A DNA stretch of 64,000 nucleotides from Roseihalotalea indica (GTDB lineage: Bacteria; Bacteroidota; Bacteroidia; Cytophagales; Cyclobacteriaceae), in NCBI RefSeq assembly GCF_022458895.1, contig NZ_JAINFL010000020.1, positions 5,968 through 69,967 of the forward strand, in the 5' to 3' direction. The notes under the pieces were generated by a model. That model worked only from the letters and a program-made list of their open reading frames with translations. It searched no databases and was not told the origin of the DNA. Position numbers and translations under genes: made by a program. Shown here one piece after another: positions 16,782 through 26,153 of the stretch (position 1 is the first letter of the stretch; every line of letters starts with the position of its first letter).

Positions 16782-17300
16782 TTAAAGTACCTTACCCATA
16801 TTGTACAGGGCAGTCATTACTTTCAGTTGATTCGCTTCTAGTACTTTTTTGTTGAGCACAAACCCTAGTTTAGAAGACTGCTTGGTAAAACTAATACCAG
16901 CTCCCTGCGCAGCCAGATTCTCCTCTGTTACCACGAGTATACCTTGCTTAGCGCTCGTTGAGACTACTTCGGAAAGTTGAGAGGAGTTGGATTTTGGTAG
17001 ATATACTACCTGGCAACTTTGCACTTCTGATGGTGTAGTAATACTTTTTGCCACGACGTCCTTACCTTGTACTTTTTTGCCTTTCATGTCCTTCTGAAGA
17101 ATATTCAGTACGGTGTTATTGCCGTATACTCCAATGACAATTTGGTCATCTGAATGACTCCAATCCACATACTTGGTAAAACTGTAAAGAAACACAGCTT
17201 TCATTTTATCTTCAGTAGTTTGAGCATACAGTGGTTGAGTGACTTCTAGCCAGCCCCAAAGTAAAACAAACAGCAAAACCAATATTCTTCTCTGGATCAT
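16782..17300 (-). CDS. YfiR family (DUF4154) periplasmic protein
   Basis: 172 residues from the ATG at 17298-17300, which gives a clean signal peptide (RRILVLLFVLLWGW ... LYAQ); an upstream ATG at 17345 would put 15 polar residues before it. The mature part begins DKMKAVFLYSFTKYVDW, the family hallmark, and contains IGVYGNN and GILVVTEE blocks. YfiR in Pseudomonas inhibits a membrane diguanylate cyclase; in Bacteroidota DUF4154 genes often sit by TonB receptors and sensor kinases. A role as a periplasmic sensor or accessory for the receptor is inference. Confidence 0.8.
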   Translation of the reverse strand: MIQRRILVLLFVLLWGWLEVTQPLYAQTTEDKMKAVFLYSFTKYVDWSHSDDQIVIGVYGNNTVLNILQKDMKGKKVQGKDVVAKSITTPSEVQSCQVVYLPKSNSSQLSEVVSTSAKQGILVVTEENLAAQGAGISFTKQSSKLGFVLNKKVLEANQLKVMTALYNMGKVL

Positions 17301-17345
17301 AATGTAACTAGATTGATGCTGGACAAACCTAGTAAATTCGTTCAC

Positions 17346-17607
17346 TGCAAATAAGACTTATACTCAAGCCATATTACTCATGTACCTTTTCATAAGCCAT
17401 AATACCTGAGTATTACTACGTATTATTCTTGGCGAGAGCTAGGAGTTAGCGGGCAATGTTAAATCAGCTAAAAGAAGGTATCTGAGCGTGTAATATCTTC
17501 GCTAAATAATTAATGCTAAAAGTGCTTTAGTAGTATATAAGCTTTTATATAGTGCAAGTAGTATAAGAAAAATTATCTACCTTATCCGCGAAACAAAATA
17601 ACCCGAC
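17346..17607. other. Intergenic region between YfiR gene and isoaspartyl peptidase gene
   Basis: A 262-bp AT-rich gap between divergent genes. It must hold promoters for both sides, but no exact TAnnTTTG box at a convincing distance is visible. No gene, RNA or repeat is seen. Confidence 0.5.
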
Positions 17608-18543
17608 ATGTCCATTGCGATTGCGCTCCACGGCGGCGCAGGAACCATTCTTCGTACGGAAATGAATCATGAAAAAGAGGTTCTTTATACTACAGCATTG
17701 CAAGAAGCGTTACACGCTGGCTACCATCATCTCGCTGAACGGGGGACTGCACTGGATGCTGTAGAAATAGCTGTGAAAATTTTGGAAGATTGCCCTCTGT
17801 TTAATGCTGGTAAAGGTTCAGTATTTACTGCTAAAGGAACTCACGAAATGGATGCTTCTATCATGGATGGACGTAACTGTGCTGCAGGGGCAGTATCTTT
17901 GGTTACCGGCGTGAAAAACCCTATCCGGCTAGCTCGTTTAGTGATGGAAAAGTCGGAGCATGTGTTTCTGGCTGGTTCCGGAGCCATAGAGTTTGCCCGA
18001 CAGATGCAGTGTGAGTTTGCTGATGAAGCCTATTTCTATGATCAGTATCGTTACGATCAGTGGCAAAAGCTGAAAGATACTGATCAGTTTCAACTGGATC
18101 ATTCGGTGGTGATGGAACACAAGCCAAAAAAGATGGGCACGGTAGGTGCGGTAGCTTGTGATGCTCAAGGAAATATTGCGGCAGCTACTTCTACTGGCGG
18201 GATGACCAATAAGCGTTGGGGGCGGATCGGAGATAGCCCGGTAATTGGATCAGGCACTTATGCCAATAACCTGACCTGCGCGGTGTCGTGTACAGGAAGT
18301 GGTGAATACTTTTTGCGGGGAGTGGTGGCTTATGACGTTTCCTGCCTGATAGAATATAAAAATTATTCCTTAACCCAGGCCTGCCGGGAAGTCGTTTACG
18401 ACCGTCTTCCGAAATTGGGCGGCGATGGTGGTTTGGTTGCCATAAATGCTATGGGAGAGGTAAGTATGCCTTTCAATACGGAAGGAATGTACCGAGCCTC
18501 CAAAACCCCTACTGCCGAGGTGATCTCGATCTACGGCGACTGA
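17608..18543 (+). CDS. iaaA: Isoaspartyl peptidase / plant-type L-asparaginase
   Basis: 311 residues of the Ntn-hydrolase isoaspartyl peptidase family. The autoprocessing site and nucleophile is Thr178 in KKMGTVGAVA, followed by the ATSTGGMTNKRWGRIGDSP substrate-binding block and GSGTYAN. These enzymes cleave beta-Asp dipeptides and asparagine. The neighbouring cyanophycinase and cyanophycin synthetase strongly suggest the physiological substrate is beta-Asp-Arg, the dipeptide released from cyanophycin, giving free Asp and Arg. Its 3' end overlaps the convergent cyanophycinase gene by 35 bp. Confidence 0.9.
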   Translation: MSIAIALHGGAGTILRTEMNHEKEVLYTTALQEALHAGYHHLAERGTALDAVEIAVKILEDCPLFNAGKGSVFTAKGTHEMDASIMDGRNCAAGAVSLVTGVKNPIRLARLVMEKSEHVFLAGSGAIEFARQMQCEFADEAYFYDQYRYDQWQKLKDTDQFQLDHSVVMEHKPKKMGTVGAVACDAQGNIAAATSTGGMTNKRWGRIGDSPVIGSGTYANNLTCAVSCTGSGEYFLRGVVAYDVSCLIEYKNYSLTQACREVVYDRLPKLGGDGGLVAINAMGEVSMPFNTEGMYRASKTPTAEVISIYGD

Positions 18544-19432
18544 TTTTATAAGGCTGCTCTAGTAATAGACGCGCATCCAGGCTCATGGGTAGGATTTCCA
18601 ACTCACGATTATCCAGCCGGAAATGATCGCCTACTGAAAGAACGTGAACTATCAGGTTGGATAGAGACATAGGAGTGCCTTCTTCCAGAATTTCTTCATT
18701 GTTATGGGTAAGCTGGCTGGGGTCTACCAATATGACCATTCCCGAACCAATTACTTCGCATTCGTTGCAGTTCTTTATCACTAAACCCGTATCTTCTGCA
18801 AGTCCTACACCTATAAGTTTAGGAAACCGGGCTACAGCTTCCATTACTCGTCCAAAGCGACCTCGTTGAATAAAGTGAGAATCAATAATCAGATCGGGCA
18901 CATAGCCCATGCCTTGGCCAGTTTTTACGGCTCCTTTAAAAAGGGCTTCGGTAGATTTCCCTCCGGTGATCATCTCCTTCGACATAGACATGGCTCCGGC
19001 ACTGGTGCCGGCAATCACAAACTCCTCCTGCTGATAACGTTGCATCAGCAGTTGGTGCATGGGGGTATCGCGGATAATACGGGTGATTTTAGACTGATTG
19101 CCTCCGGAAAACATCACGCAATCGGCTTTTTCAATCCAATGCAGTATTTCCGGATCTTCGGTTTGGTTTCTTTCACGAACATCTAATATATGGACCTGAG
19201 CAAAACCAAACTGCCCAAATGCTGCCTTATATTTTTCACCTACCTCTCCCGGGATGCTGGAGGCCGTGGGTACTACAACAATCAAAGGCTCTCTACTCTT
19301 ACATTCCCTGATAACGCGGGCCAATATACTTTTCTGAACAAAATTCAGTTGGCTAGACTCATCCCTACGGGTTCCTTTATCTTCATTCCCGCCAATAGGT
19401 ATAATAGTTCCCTTAACTTTGGTGTCGATCAT
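18509..19432 (-). CDS. cphB: Cyanophycinase
   Basis: 307 residues from ATG 19430-19432 (MIDTKVKGTIIPIGGNED); an upstream ATG at 19471 adds 13 residues not typical of the family. It is an S51-type serine peptidase: the nucleophile is Ser144 in AGTSAGAMSM, and the FSGGNQSKI and GLAEDTGL blocks are present. It degrades cyanophycin (multi-L-arginyl-poly-L-aspartate) to beta-Asp-Arg dipeptides. It is divergent from cphA (101-bp gap) and convergent with the isoaspartyl peptidase gene, so synthesis and degradation are on opposite strands and could be oppositely controlled. Confidence 0.92.
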   Translation of the reverse strand: MIDTKVKGTIIPIGGNEDKGTRRDESSQLNFVQKSILARVIRECKSREPLIVVVPTASSIPGEVGEKYKAAFGQFGFAQVHILDVRERNQTEDPEILHWIEKADCVMFSGGNQSKITRIIRDTPMHQLLMQRYQQEEFVIAGTSAGAMSMSKEMITGGKSTEALFKGAVKTGQGMGYVPDLIIDSHFIQRGRFGRVMEAVARFPKLIGVGLAEDTGLVIKNCNECEVIGSGMVILVDPSQLTHNNEEILEEGTPMSLSNLIVHVLSVGDHFRLDNRELEILPMSLDARLLLEQPYKISRRRSRSPRQ

Positions 19433-19532
19433 TCTTGCAGTAGAAAATTTTGTAAATAGCGAATGTAACAATTATCCTAAAATCTAACTTTTATATATTT
19501 AGCAAGCTATACAAGTCTAACTGATTTATTAC

Positions 19533-22229
19533 ATGCAAATAAAGAAAATAAATGTGATGCGTGGCCCCAACTACTGGTCAATACGCCGACATAAGCTAAT
19601 CGTAATGACGTTAGATTTGGAGGACTTAGAAGAACAGCCCACCAACACGATTAATGGCTTCTACGATCGGTTAAAAAAACTGATTCCTTCCTTACATGAA
19701 CATCGCTGTTCTGAAGGAGTGCCCGGTGGCTTTTTCCACCGAGTAAAAGAAGGTACCTGGATGGGCCACGTTATCGAACACATTGCGCTGGAAATTCAAA
19801 CCCTGGCAGGAATGGAAGTAGGCTTCGGGCGAACTCGAGGTTATGGTGAGAAGGGGGTATATCAGGTAGTGTTTGCCTATATGGAAGAAAATGTTGGTTT
19901 ATATGCTGCGGAAGCCTCAGTGCGGATAGCCGAAGCACTTGTGGCCAATCAGCCATATTCGCTGGAAGAAGATCTGCAGAAAATGCGAGAGTTGCGAGAA
20001 CTGGAACGGCTTGGCCCCAGCACCACTTCTATTATTGAAGAAGCCGTAGCCCGAGGTATTCCCTGGATTCGCCTCAACGATCGGTCCTTATGCCAACTGG
20101 GGTACGGGGCCAATCAGAAACGAATTCAGGCAACCATTACCAGCCATACGAGCAGTATTAGTGTAGAGCTGGCGTGTGACAAAACCGATACCAAGTACTT
20201 GTTGGAGCAAGCTCAGGTGCCGGTTCCCAAGGGTGAGATTGTTAGCAGCCTGGAAGGATTGAAAGAAGCGGTAGAATTTCTAGGGTACCCGCTGGCTATT
20301 AAACCTATTGATGGAAATCATGGACGAGGGATTACTGCTGATATTACTACCTGGAAAACAGCAGAGAAGGCATTCAGAGAAGCTCAGCAGGTTTCTAAAA
20401 CCGTTATTGTAGAGCGGCATATCATTGGTGATGATTATCGTCTGCTGGTGATTAACCACAAGTTGGTAGCCGCGGCTAAGCGCTCACCAGCCCACGTAAT
20501 CGGCAACGGAAAAGATACTATCCAGCAGTTGATCGATGAAATCAATAAAGATCCTCGCCGGGGCTACGGTCACGAAAAAGTGCTGACGGCTATCATAGTA
20601 GATGATATGACGCGGGGCATTTTGGATGCAGAAGGGTATACCCTGGATACTGTATTGCCCGAAGGTACATTTTTAAAATTAAAAGATACCGCCAATTTAA
20701 GTACGGGTGGAACAGCGACGGATGTAACGCATAAAGTACACCCGGATAATGAGTTCATGGCCCAACGCATTTCTAAAATCATTGGTCTGGATATTTGCGG
20801 TATTGATGTAATGACTACAGATATCAGTGTGCCATTGTCCGAAACCGGTGGTGCCATACTGGAGGTTAATGCTGCTCCCGGCTTCCGAATGCATCTATCA
20901 CCTACCGAAGGGTTACCCCGCAACGTAGCAGCTCCCGTTATTGATATGCTGTATCCGCCCGGTTCTTCCTTCCGCATTCCCATTGTGGCCATCACTGGTA
21001 CAAATGGAAAAACAACGACCACTCGGCTCATTGCGCATATGATGAAGATGCACGGCTACCGCGTAGGTTTTACTACGACCGATGGTATTTACGTGCATAA
21101 TCAACAGCTCATGAAAGGAGACTGTACCGGGCCAGTGAGTGCTCAGTTCGTACTAAAAGACCCTATTGTTAATTATGCCGTGTTAGAGGTGGCTCGGGGA
21201 GGTTTGCTACGTTCGGGGCTGGGGTTTGATCAGTGCGATATTGGCATTGTCACCAATGTAAGTGCGGATCATCTGGGCCTTAAAGGTATACACACACTAA
21301 AGCAGTTGGCGCGGGTAAAATCCGTTATTCCCGAATCAGTACATAAAGATGGCTACTCGATTCTCAATGCCGACGATGACCTGGTGTATGCCATGAGAAA
21401 ACGAATAGACTGCCAGATAGCTTTGTTTTCTATGAATGAGCACAATCCTCGCATTCTGGAACATGCTAAAAACGGAGGTCTTTCGGCTATCTGGGAAAAC
21501 GGTTACATTACTATTTGCAAGGGCGAGTGGAAGCTAAGAGTAACCAAAGCGGTGAATGTGCCATTAACTTTTGGAGGAAAGGCTACCTTCATGATCCAGA
21601 ATCTGTTACCAGCCGTGCTGACGGGAGTAATTAATAAGTTTACGATTGAAGATATCAAATCATCGCTGGAATCTTTTATCCCTTCTCCTTCGCAGACTCC
21701 GGGTCGGCTAAACCTGTTCACCTTCCAGCACTTTAAGTTTCTGCTTGATTATGCCCATAATCCGGCGGGACTTCGTGCATTACAAAAATTAATCATCAAC
21801 CTGGATAGCAATCCGAAAATAGGAATTATTACGGGTATTGGTGACCGGCGAAAGGAGGATACTCAGGAAGTAGGCCGCATTGCCTGTGAAATGTTTGATG
21901 AGATTATCATTCGGGAGGATAGAGACTTGCGAGGCAGAAGCCGGGAAGAAATTATTGAGATGCTCAGCGAAGGCATTCATAGAGTAGATGCTCATAAAAA
22001 GATCACAATCATCCCTGGTGAAAAAGATGCTATTGATTACGCAATCCGGCATGCTACCCCTGGCTCATTGATTGTATTGTTTAGCGATGCCGTAACGGAA
22101 GCCCTGGAGCACGTGATGAAACACAAAGAAGAAGAAGCCCATAAACTATATCAGTTTCCTGGTCAGGAATTTCAAAACGCTCCAGCGATAAACGGTCAGC
22201 AAGCGGAGATTATAGGGAGCCCGGAATAA
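19533..22229 (+). CDS. cphA: Cyanophycin synthetase
   Basis: 898 residues, normal for CphA1. N-terminal domain (1-160) with His79, Glu82, His83 and Glu87 in WMGHVIEHIALEIQ, matching the metal-binding motif described for the N-domain primer-generating hydrolase site. An ATP-grasp domain (about 200-485) adds Asp to the backbone. A Mur-ligase-like domain (about 486-880) with P-loop GTNGKTTTTR adds Arg side chains. Start codon, length and all three domains look intact, so cyanophycin is probably made, storing nitrogen as cytoplasmic granules. No leader structure is evident; TATATTTA at 19494-19501 is a near match to a -7 box. Confidence 0.94.
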   Translation: MQIKKINVMRGPNYWSIRRHKLIVMTLDLEDLEEQPTNTINGFYDRLKKLIPSLHEHRCSEGVPGGFFHRVKEGTWMGHVIEHIALEIQTLAGMEVGFGRTRGYGEKGVYQVVFAYMEENVGLYAAEASVRIAEALVANQPYSLEEDLQKMRELRELERLGPSTTSIIEEAVARGIPWIRLNDRSLCQLGYGANQKRIQATITSHTSSISVELACDKTDTKYLLEQAQVPVPKGEIVSSLEGLKEAVEFLGYPLAIKPIDGNHGRGITADITTWKTAEKAFREAQQVSKTVIVERHIIGDDYRLLVINHKLVAAAKRSPAHVIGNGKDTIQQLIDEINKDPRRGYGHEKVLTAIIVDDMTRGILDAEGYTLDTVLPEGTFLKLKDTANLSTGGTATDVTHKVHPDNEFMAQRISKIIGLDICGIDVMTTDISVPLSETGGAILEVNAAPGFRMHLSPTEGLPRNVAAPVIDMLYPPGSSFRIPIVAITGTNGKTTTTRLIAHMMKMHGYRVGFTTTDGIYVHNQQLMKGDCTGPVSAQFVLKDPIVNYAVLEVARGGLLRSGLGFDQCDIGIVTNVSADHLGLKGIHTLKQLARVKSVIPESVHKDGYSILNADDDLVYAMRKRIDCQIALFSMNEHNPRILEHAKNGGLSAIWENGYITICKGEWKLRVTKAVNVPLTFGGKATFMIQNLLPAVLTGVINKFTIEDIKSSLESFIPSPSQTPGRLNLFTFQHFKFLLDYAHNPAGLRALQKLIINLDSNPKIGIITGIGDRRKEDTQEVGRIACEMFDEIIIREDRDLRGRSREEIIEMLSEGIHRVDAHKKITIIPGEKDAIDYAIRHATPGSLIVLFSDAVTEALEHVMKHKEEEAHKLYQFPGQEFQNAPAINGQQAEIIGSPE

Positions 22230-22258
22230 GGCAGTGTTGTATTGAGTATTACCATCGC

Positions 22259-23371
22259 TTATGGAGCGATAGCAATACCTTGAAAATCAGATACCCGAGC
22301 GCATATGCCCCAGCCACCAAAGTTTTCGGTCACGGCAAACCAGACTTCATTCTTTCCTTTCTTCAATGAGAGAAATAGGGTATCAAAATAACCAATGGTA
22401 CCCAGATACCGATAATCGCGAGAATTGAAAATCCTTTGTCCTTCATATACAGCAGTACCATTCACATACACAGTAGCTATATCAGAATAACCGAAGTGTA
22501 ATGGTTTTACCTGAGCGCGGTCAGCCTCAATTGTAAACTTTGCGATAACGGTATTGGTGGTGTCCGACACTTCGCTAATCTGAGCCAGGTTTACTGTGCC
22601 AGTAGATTCACTTTCTAATGGTTGCCAGGCAAGATTCTTGGCCAGTGCTTCAGGAAAAGTTGTTTGCCCATCCAGTAGCTTTTGGCTGAATGCACTGGAA
22701 ACCTGCCATTGGGTGATTGTTTCGGCCGAGGCAGATGGTCTTTGCTGGTCAGCACTTTTGATAGGCGGGTTATCCATAGTCTGATAGCTAAAATTTGCAA
22801 ATCGGGCTTCTTTTACAAAAGTATACAGTCCTAGAAAACCAGCAGCAGGTTCTCGCTTCAATTCAAAGGCGTGCAGTACCGGAACGCTCATATTATCAAT
22901 ATATACCTCCATTTGGCTTCCTGATACCACCAGTTTCACATGCATCCATTCCTGGAAGCGATAATGATGCGGAACACCGTACCCTTCACCATAATAGAGC
23001 TGCCACCCGGCCACGCCATTGAATACCGGAGTGTACTGCATAGCATCCGGATTACCCGATTGGTGCGCCCGCATGTAGTATTCTTCATAATTCTTCTTGT
23101 CCTGCATTCGGAACATAACTCCCGTAAACCCACGATCCTCAGTGAAAGCAATGTCATACTCAATAATACCATTCTCAAAGTCGACATCAGTCAGATAAGC
23201 CTGGCTATTATTCAGCAATACACATGATTGCCCTTTATAGTCTTCTAATGTATGCTCTCCGGAAAACTCCCAACGATCAGCCGTAAAGGGAATTGATTGC
23301 GAGGTTTGTGCTTGAAGAAGGAGGGGGCTTAAGATAATCCCGAAAAGTAAACTCCATGAAAGTTGTGTCAT
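22259..23371 (-). CDS. Secreted lectin-like (DUF1080/concanavalin-type) protein, paralogue A
   Basis: 370 residues with a signal peptide (LLFGIILSPLLLQAQ). An N-terminal concanavalin-like domain (about 25-200) includes GIIEYDIAF, FRMQDKKNYEEYYMRAHQSG and WMHVKLVVSGSQMEVYID. A C-terminal jelly-roll-like domain (about 250-368) ends GGWGICARVSDFQGIAI. It is clearly related to the next gene upstream (23387-24532): both share the domain order, and the second ends YGWGIVARLDQIENVTI. A carbohydrate-binding or glycosidase-accessory role is plausible; no catalytic residues could be assigned. Confidence 0.7.
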   Translation of the reverse strand: MTQLSWSLLFGIILSPLLLQAQTSQSIPFTADRWEFSGEHTLEDYKGQSCVLLNNSQAYLTDVDFENGIIEYDIAFTEDRGFTGVMFRMQDKKNYEEYYMRAHQSGNPDAMQYTPVFNGVAGWQLYYGEGYGVPHHYRFQEWMHVKLVVSGSQMEVYIDNMSVPVLHAFELKREPAAGFLGLYTFVKEARFANFSYQTMDNPPIKSADQQRPSASAETITQWQVSSAFSQKLLDGQTTFPEALAKNLAWQPLESESTGTVNLAQISEVSDTTNTVIAKFTIEADRAQVKPLHFGYSDIATVYVNGTAVYEGQRIFNSRDYRYLGTIGYFDTLFLSLKKGKNEVWFAVTENFGGWGICARVSDFQGIAIAP

Positions 23372-23386
23372 GCTTATTATCTGTTT

Positions 23387-24532
23387 TTATTTTTGGATTG
23401 TTACATTTTCAATCTGGTCCAGGCGGGCCACAATCCCCCAACCATAAAAATCGTTGGCGATCCCAATCAGCAATTCATTATCACCTGCTTGCAGCGGGAT
23501 CATCAGCGAAGTATTCTCAATAGAGCAGCGGCCGTCCGGTTCTTTCATAATCGGTGAGCCATACAGGTTTTTATCTACATACAGGAGTCTGTCATTGATA
23601 AAGATCCATACTTCATCACTAAAGCCTAAGTCAAGACGTCGCTGCTGATCTGTTTCCGAAGAAATTTTGGTTTTTAGCCATACCAGGCGGCGGTTTTCGT
23701 TTTTGCCAAACCGCCGCGTCAGGTTCATTAATCCTCGTCGCTCAGCCGCTATAGCATCCCAGCGGGTCTGATCCGTGGGGAAATCTTTTTCACCTACCTC
23801 CCGGCCTCGGGGAAAGTCTGTAGGCTCACTGACTGACCATTTCTGCAAGTAGCGAGGATCGTTATACGTGGGGTCATAACCTGCCTGTGGAGTTAGTCCT
23901 TCTACTTCATGGGGGTTAATCACCAGATTAGTAAAGATCGCTCGCCCCTCAAAAGCCAGGCTTCCCTGCGTGGTATTACCTTCTAGCTTAGGAATATTGA
24001 GCGTAGGTTGTTCCAGGTTATTGACGAACACTACCATCCGCTCCCCCGATACAACCAGTTTAATATGATTCCACCCCTCAGCCCTTAGCACAGCGGGACC
24101 TTGGTAATGCCCCAGCACGTCCCATAAATTTACCCCCTTTACCATTGGGGCATACTGCGCTGCATCTGCGCCGTCCGGATTTCCCGCCCGGTAGGTGCGC
24201 AGATAGAAGCATTCGGCATTATCCGGATTTTGTTGCCTGAAATAGATACTTACGAAAGGAGCACCACTGGTGAGTGCTACATCAAACTCGATAGTGCCAT
24301 CTGTAAACAAAAAATCATTCAGCACCACTTGTCCCTGATCTTTGAGAATTTTCATAGCCTCCTCAGATTGGTAGTTAATAAATTCAACCTGATTTTCAGC
24401 GTAGTCCCAGCGTTCTGCCTCCATCGGAATCTTTATTTCTTTATCAGGCTTGAATGAATATCCGTAGCGTAAGTCTGCTTCTCTTCCTAGAGTAAGGGCA
24501 ATAAGTATGGATAGGGTTGGAAGTGTTTTCAT
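23387..24532 (-). CDS. Secreted lectin-like (DUF1080/concanavalin-type) protein, paralogue B
   Basis: 381 residues from ATG 24530-24532, chosen because it gives a signal peptide (MKTLPTLSILIALTLG); the upstream ATG at 24562 would add ten polar residues. Same two-domain layout as the downstream paralogue: concanavalin-like part with GTIEFDVAL, FYLRTYRAGNPDGADAAQY and WNHIKLVVSGERMVVFVN, then a C-terminal domain with WIFINDRLLYV. It precedes paralogue A by 15 bp, so the pair arose by tandem duplication and is probably one operon. It diverges from the membrane-tethered regulator-like gene at 24652. Confidence 0.7.
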   Translation of the reverse strand: MKTLPTLSILIALTLGREADLRYGYSFKPDKEIKIPMEAERWDYAENQVEFINYQSEEAMKILKDQGQVVLNDFLFTDGTIEFDVALTSGAPFVSIYFRQQNPDNAECFYLRTYRAGNPDGADAAQYAPMVKGVNLWDVLGHYQGPAVLRAEGWNHIKLVVSGERMVVFVNNLEQPTLNIPKLEGNTTQGSLAFEGRAIFTNLVINPHEVEGLTPQAGYDPTYNDPRYLQKWSVSEPTDFPRGREVGEKDFPTDQTRWDAIAAERRGLMNLTRRFGKNENRRLVWLKTKISSETDQQRRLDLGFSDEVWIFINDRLLYVDKNLYGSPIMKEPDGRCSIENTSLMIPLQAGDNELLIGIANDFYGWGIVARLDQIENVTIQK

Positions 24533-24651
24533 AGCAATCGTGTAAATTTCGGTGCAGTTCAAAAGACAGCAGTTTTCAGTAGATATGCTTATTCAAGTCG
24601 ATACAAAACGGTGCAAGTTGCGTCAAAAAAGAGTATATTCGTATTATCACC

Positions 24652-25935
24652 ATGAATACCAGCGTAGATCAACAGACCCATATCGAGAAACTTATTCAAT
24701 CTATTGAGCAGAAGGTTCGGTGGGGGAGTAGTGACCAATGGAGTCATCAGGATTTTAATGAATTGAGTGAGCGAATCTGGCAGGAAACTCAGGTGAAACT
24801 CAGTGCTACCACCCTGAAGCGCTTGTGGGGAAAAGTGAACTACCAGAGTCAGCCCACAACCAATACGCTGAACACTCTCGCTCAATTTGCTGGCTATCAG
24901 CATTGGCGCGATTTTGTTGGAAAGCATGCTTCCTCAACAATGAATGAAGAAAAACAGCGCGCTAAGCGACCATCCTGGCTTTCGGGTAGAGGCAAAAGGC
25001 TGGCGATTGCTCTATTGCTGCCATTATTGATATTAGTAGTGTTTGGATTTAACCGTTGGGCCAACTCTCCTGTAATACTGGATAGCTCTCAAATCACCTT
25101 TTCCAGCGAGCCGGTTACCAAAGGCTTGCCTAACACCGTGATCTTCAACTACGATGTCTCTCAAGTGCCCTCAAACCAGGTTGAAATTCAGCAATCCTGG
25201 GACCCGAGCCTTCGGGAAAGCGTTAGTAAAGACCATCAGACATACACAACTACTTATTATTACCCAGGCTATTACCGGGCAAAGTTGCTGGTAGATGGAG
25301 AAGTTATGAAAGAACATGATGTATACGTAACCTCAGATGGATGGATGGGGCTGGTGATGGATGAGCCCATTCCGCATTACCTGGAAGGTCAGCTTCAGCA
25401 TGAGGGGCTTCTTTCCGTTTCACCAGCGCACTTGCAGGAGCAGCAATTGTTGGATAAAGAATCAGTGCCCTGGTTGGCTTACTACAACGTACAGGATTTT
25501 GGTGAACTGTCTTCAAGTAATTTTACATTAGAAACTGCCATCCGAAGTGACTATCGGGGAGGAGATGCAGTATGTCAGGAAAGCCAGATTATGGTGATGT
25601 GTTCTCAGGGTATGTTCTCTATTCCTCTAGTCATACCGGGTTGTGTGGGTACTATATTTTTTGCTGCGAGCGAGCAGTTTTTGGATGGCAAAACCCAGGA
25701 TCTGTCTGCTTTTGGCTGCAATCTGTCAGAATGGCAACACCTCCGGCTGACCGTCGAGCAACAGCAGCTATCTGTCTATCGGAACGAAACCTTAGTTTAC
25801 CAAACCACTTTTCAGCAAGATGCCGGAAAAGTGGTGGGCCTTCGGTATCAGTTTCGCGGTGCAGGTTCCGTAGATTATGTTCGGCTATTGGACCAGAACC
25901 AAGCCGTAGTATTTCTGGATGAATTTGAAGATTAG
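24652..25935 (+). CDS. Membrane-tethered protein: putative DNA-binding N-terminus, one TM helix, extracytoplasmic lectin-like domain
   Basis: 427 residues. Residues 1-92 carry a Bacteroidota-specific block (VRWGSSDQWSHQDFNELSE, then LSATTLKRLWGKV, then LNTLAQFAGYQHWRDF) resembling a small HTH-type domain. A basic segment precedes one TM helix (about 114-132). The outer part contains a PKD-like stretch with YYYPGYYRAKLLVDG and VYVTSDGWMGLV, then a beta-rich lectin-like domain. This is the layout of a one-component transmembrane regulator that would sense a ligand outside and act on DNA inside (inference). It is divergent from the two lectin-like genes, 119 bp away, making them plausible targets. 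Confidence 0.6.
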   Translation: MNTSVDQQTHIEKLIQSIEQKVRWGSSDQWSHQDFNELSERIWQETQVKLSATTLKRLWGKVNYQSQPTTNTLNTLAQFAGYQHWRDFVGKHASSTMNEEKQRAKRPSWLSGRGKRLAIALLLPLLILVVFGFNRWANSPVILDSSQITFSSEPVTKGLPNTVIFNYDVSQVPSNQVEIQQSWDPSLRESVSKDHQTYTTTYYYPGYYRAKLLVDGEVMKEHDVYVTSDGWMGLVMDEPIPHYLEGQLQHEGLLSVSPAHLQEQQLLDKESVPWLAYYNVQDFGELSSSNFTLETAIRSDYRGGDAVCQESQIMVMCSQGMFSIPLVIPGCVGTIFFAASEQFLDGKTQDLSAFGCNLSEWQHLRLTVEQQQLSVYRNETLVYQTTFQQDAGKVVGLRYQFRGAGSVDYVRLLDQNQAVVFLDEFED

Positions 25936-26107
25936 TTCTGTCTCGTTGGCTATATCTGCCAGGTCCTGTGTCATTCCTTTCAAATCTTAAAGCACTTATA
26001 ATTTACAGTTTAGCTAAGTAGTCGTACTATCTGCTTGTAATTCCTGTAGAATTTATGATTCCTGGCGCTATCGTAAATAGCGAGAAATGAATTTTTATAT
26101 AAAATTT

Positions 26108-26134
26108 AAAATGATATATTTATGATATCATTTT
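26108..26134. promoter_or_regulatory. Perfect inverted repeat upstream of the SPFH gene (candidate operator)
   Basis: AAAATGATAT and ATATCATTTT form a perfect 10-bp inverted repeat with a 7-bp spacer, 19 bp before the start codon at 26154, in an AT-rich promoter region. The ribbon-helix-helix protein at 27062 in the same operon would be a natural ligand, giving autoregulation (inference). Confidence 0.5.
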
Positions 26135-26153
26135 AATATCAAATTCTAGAATC

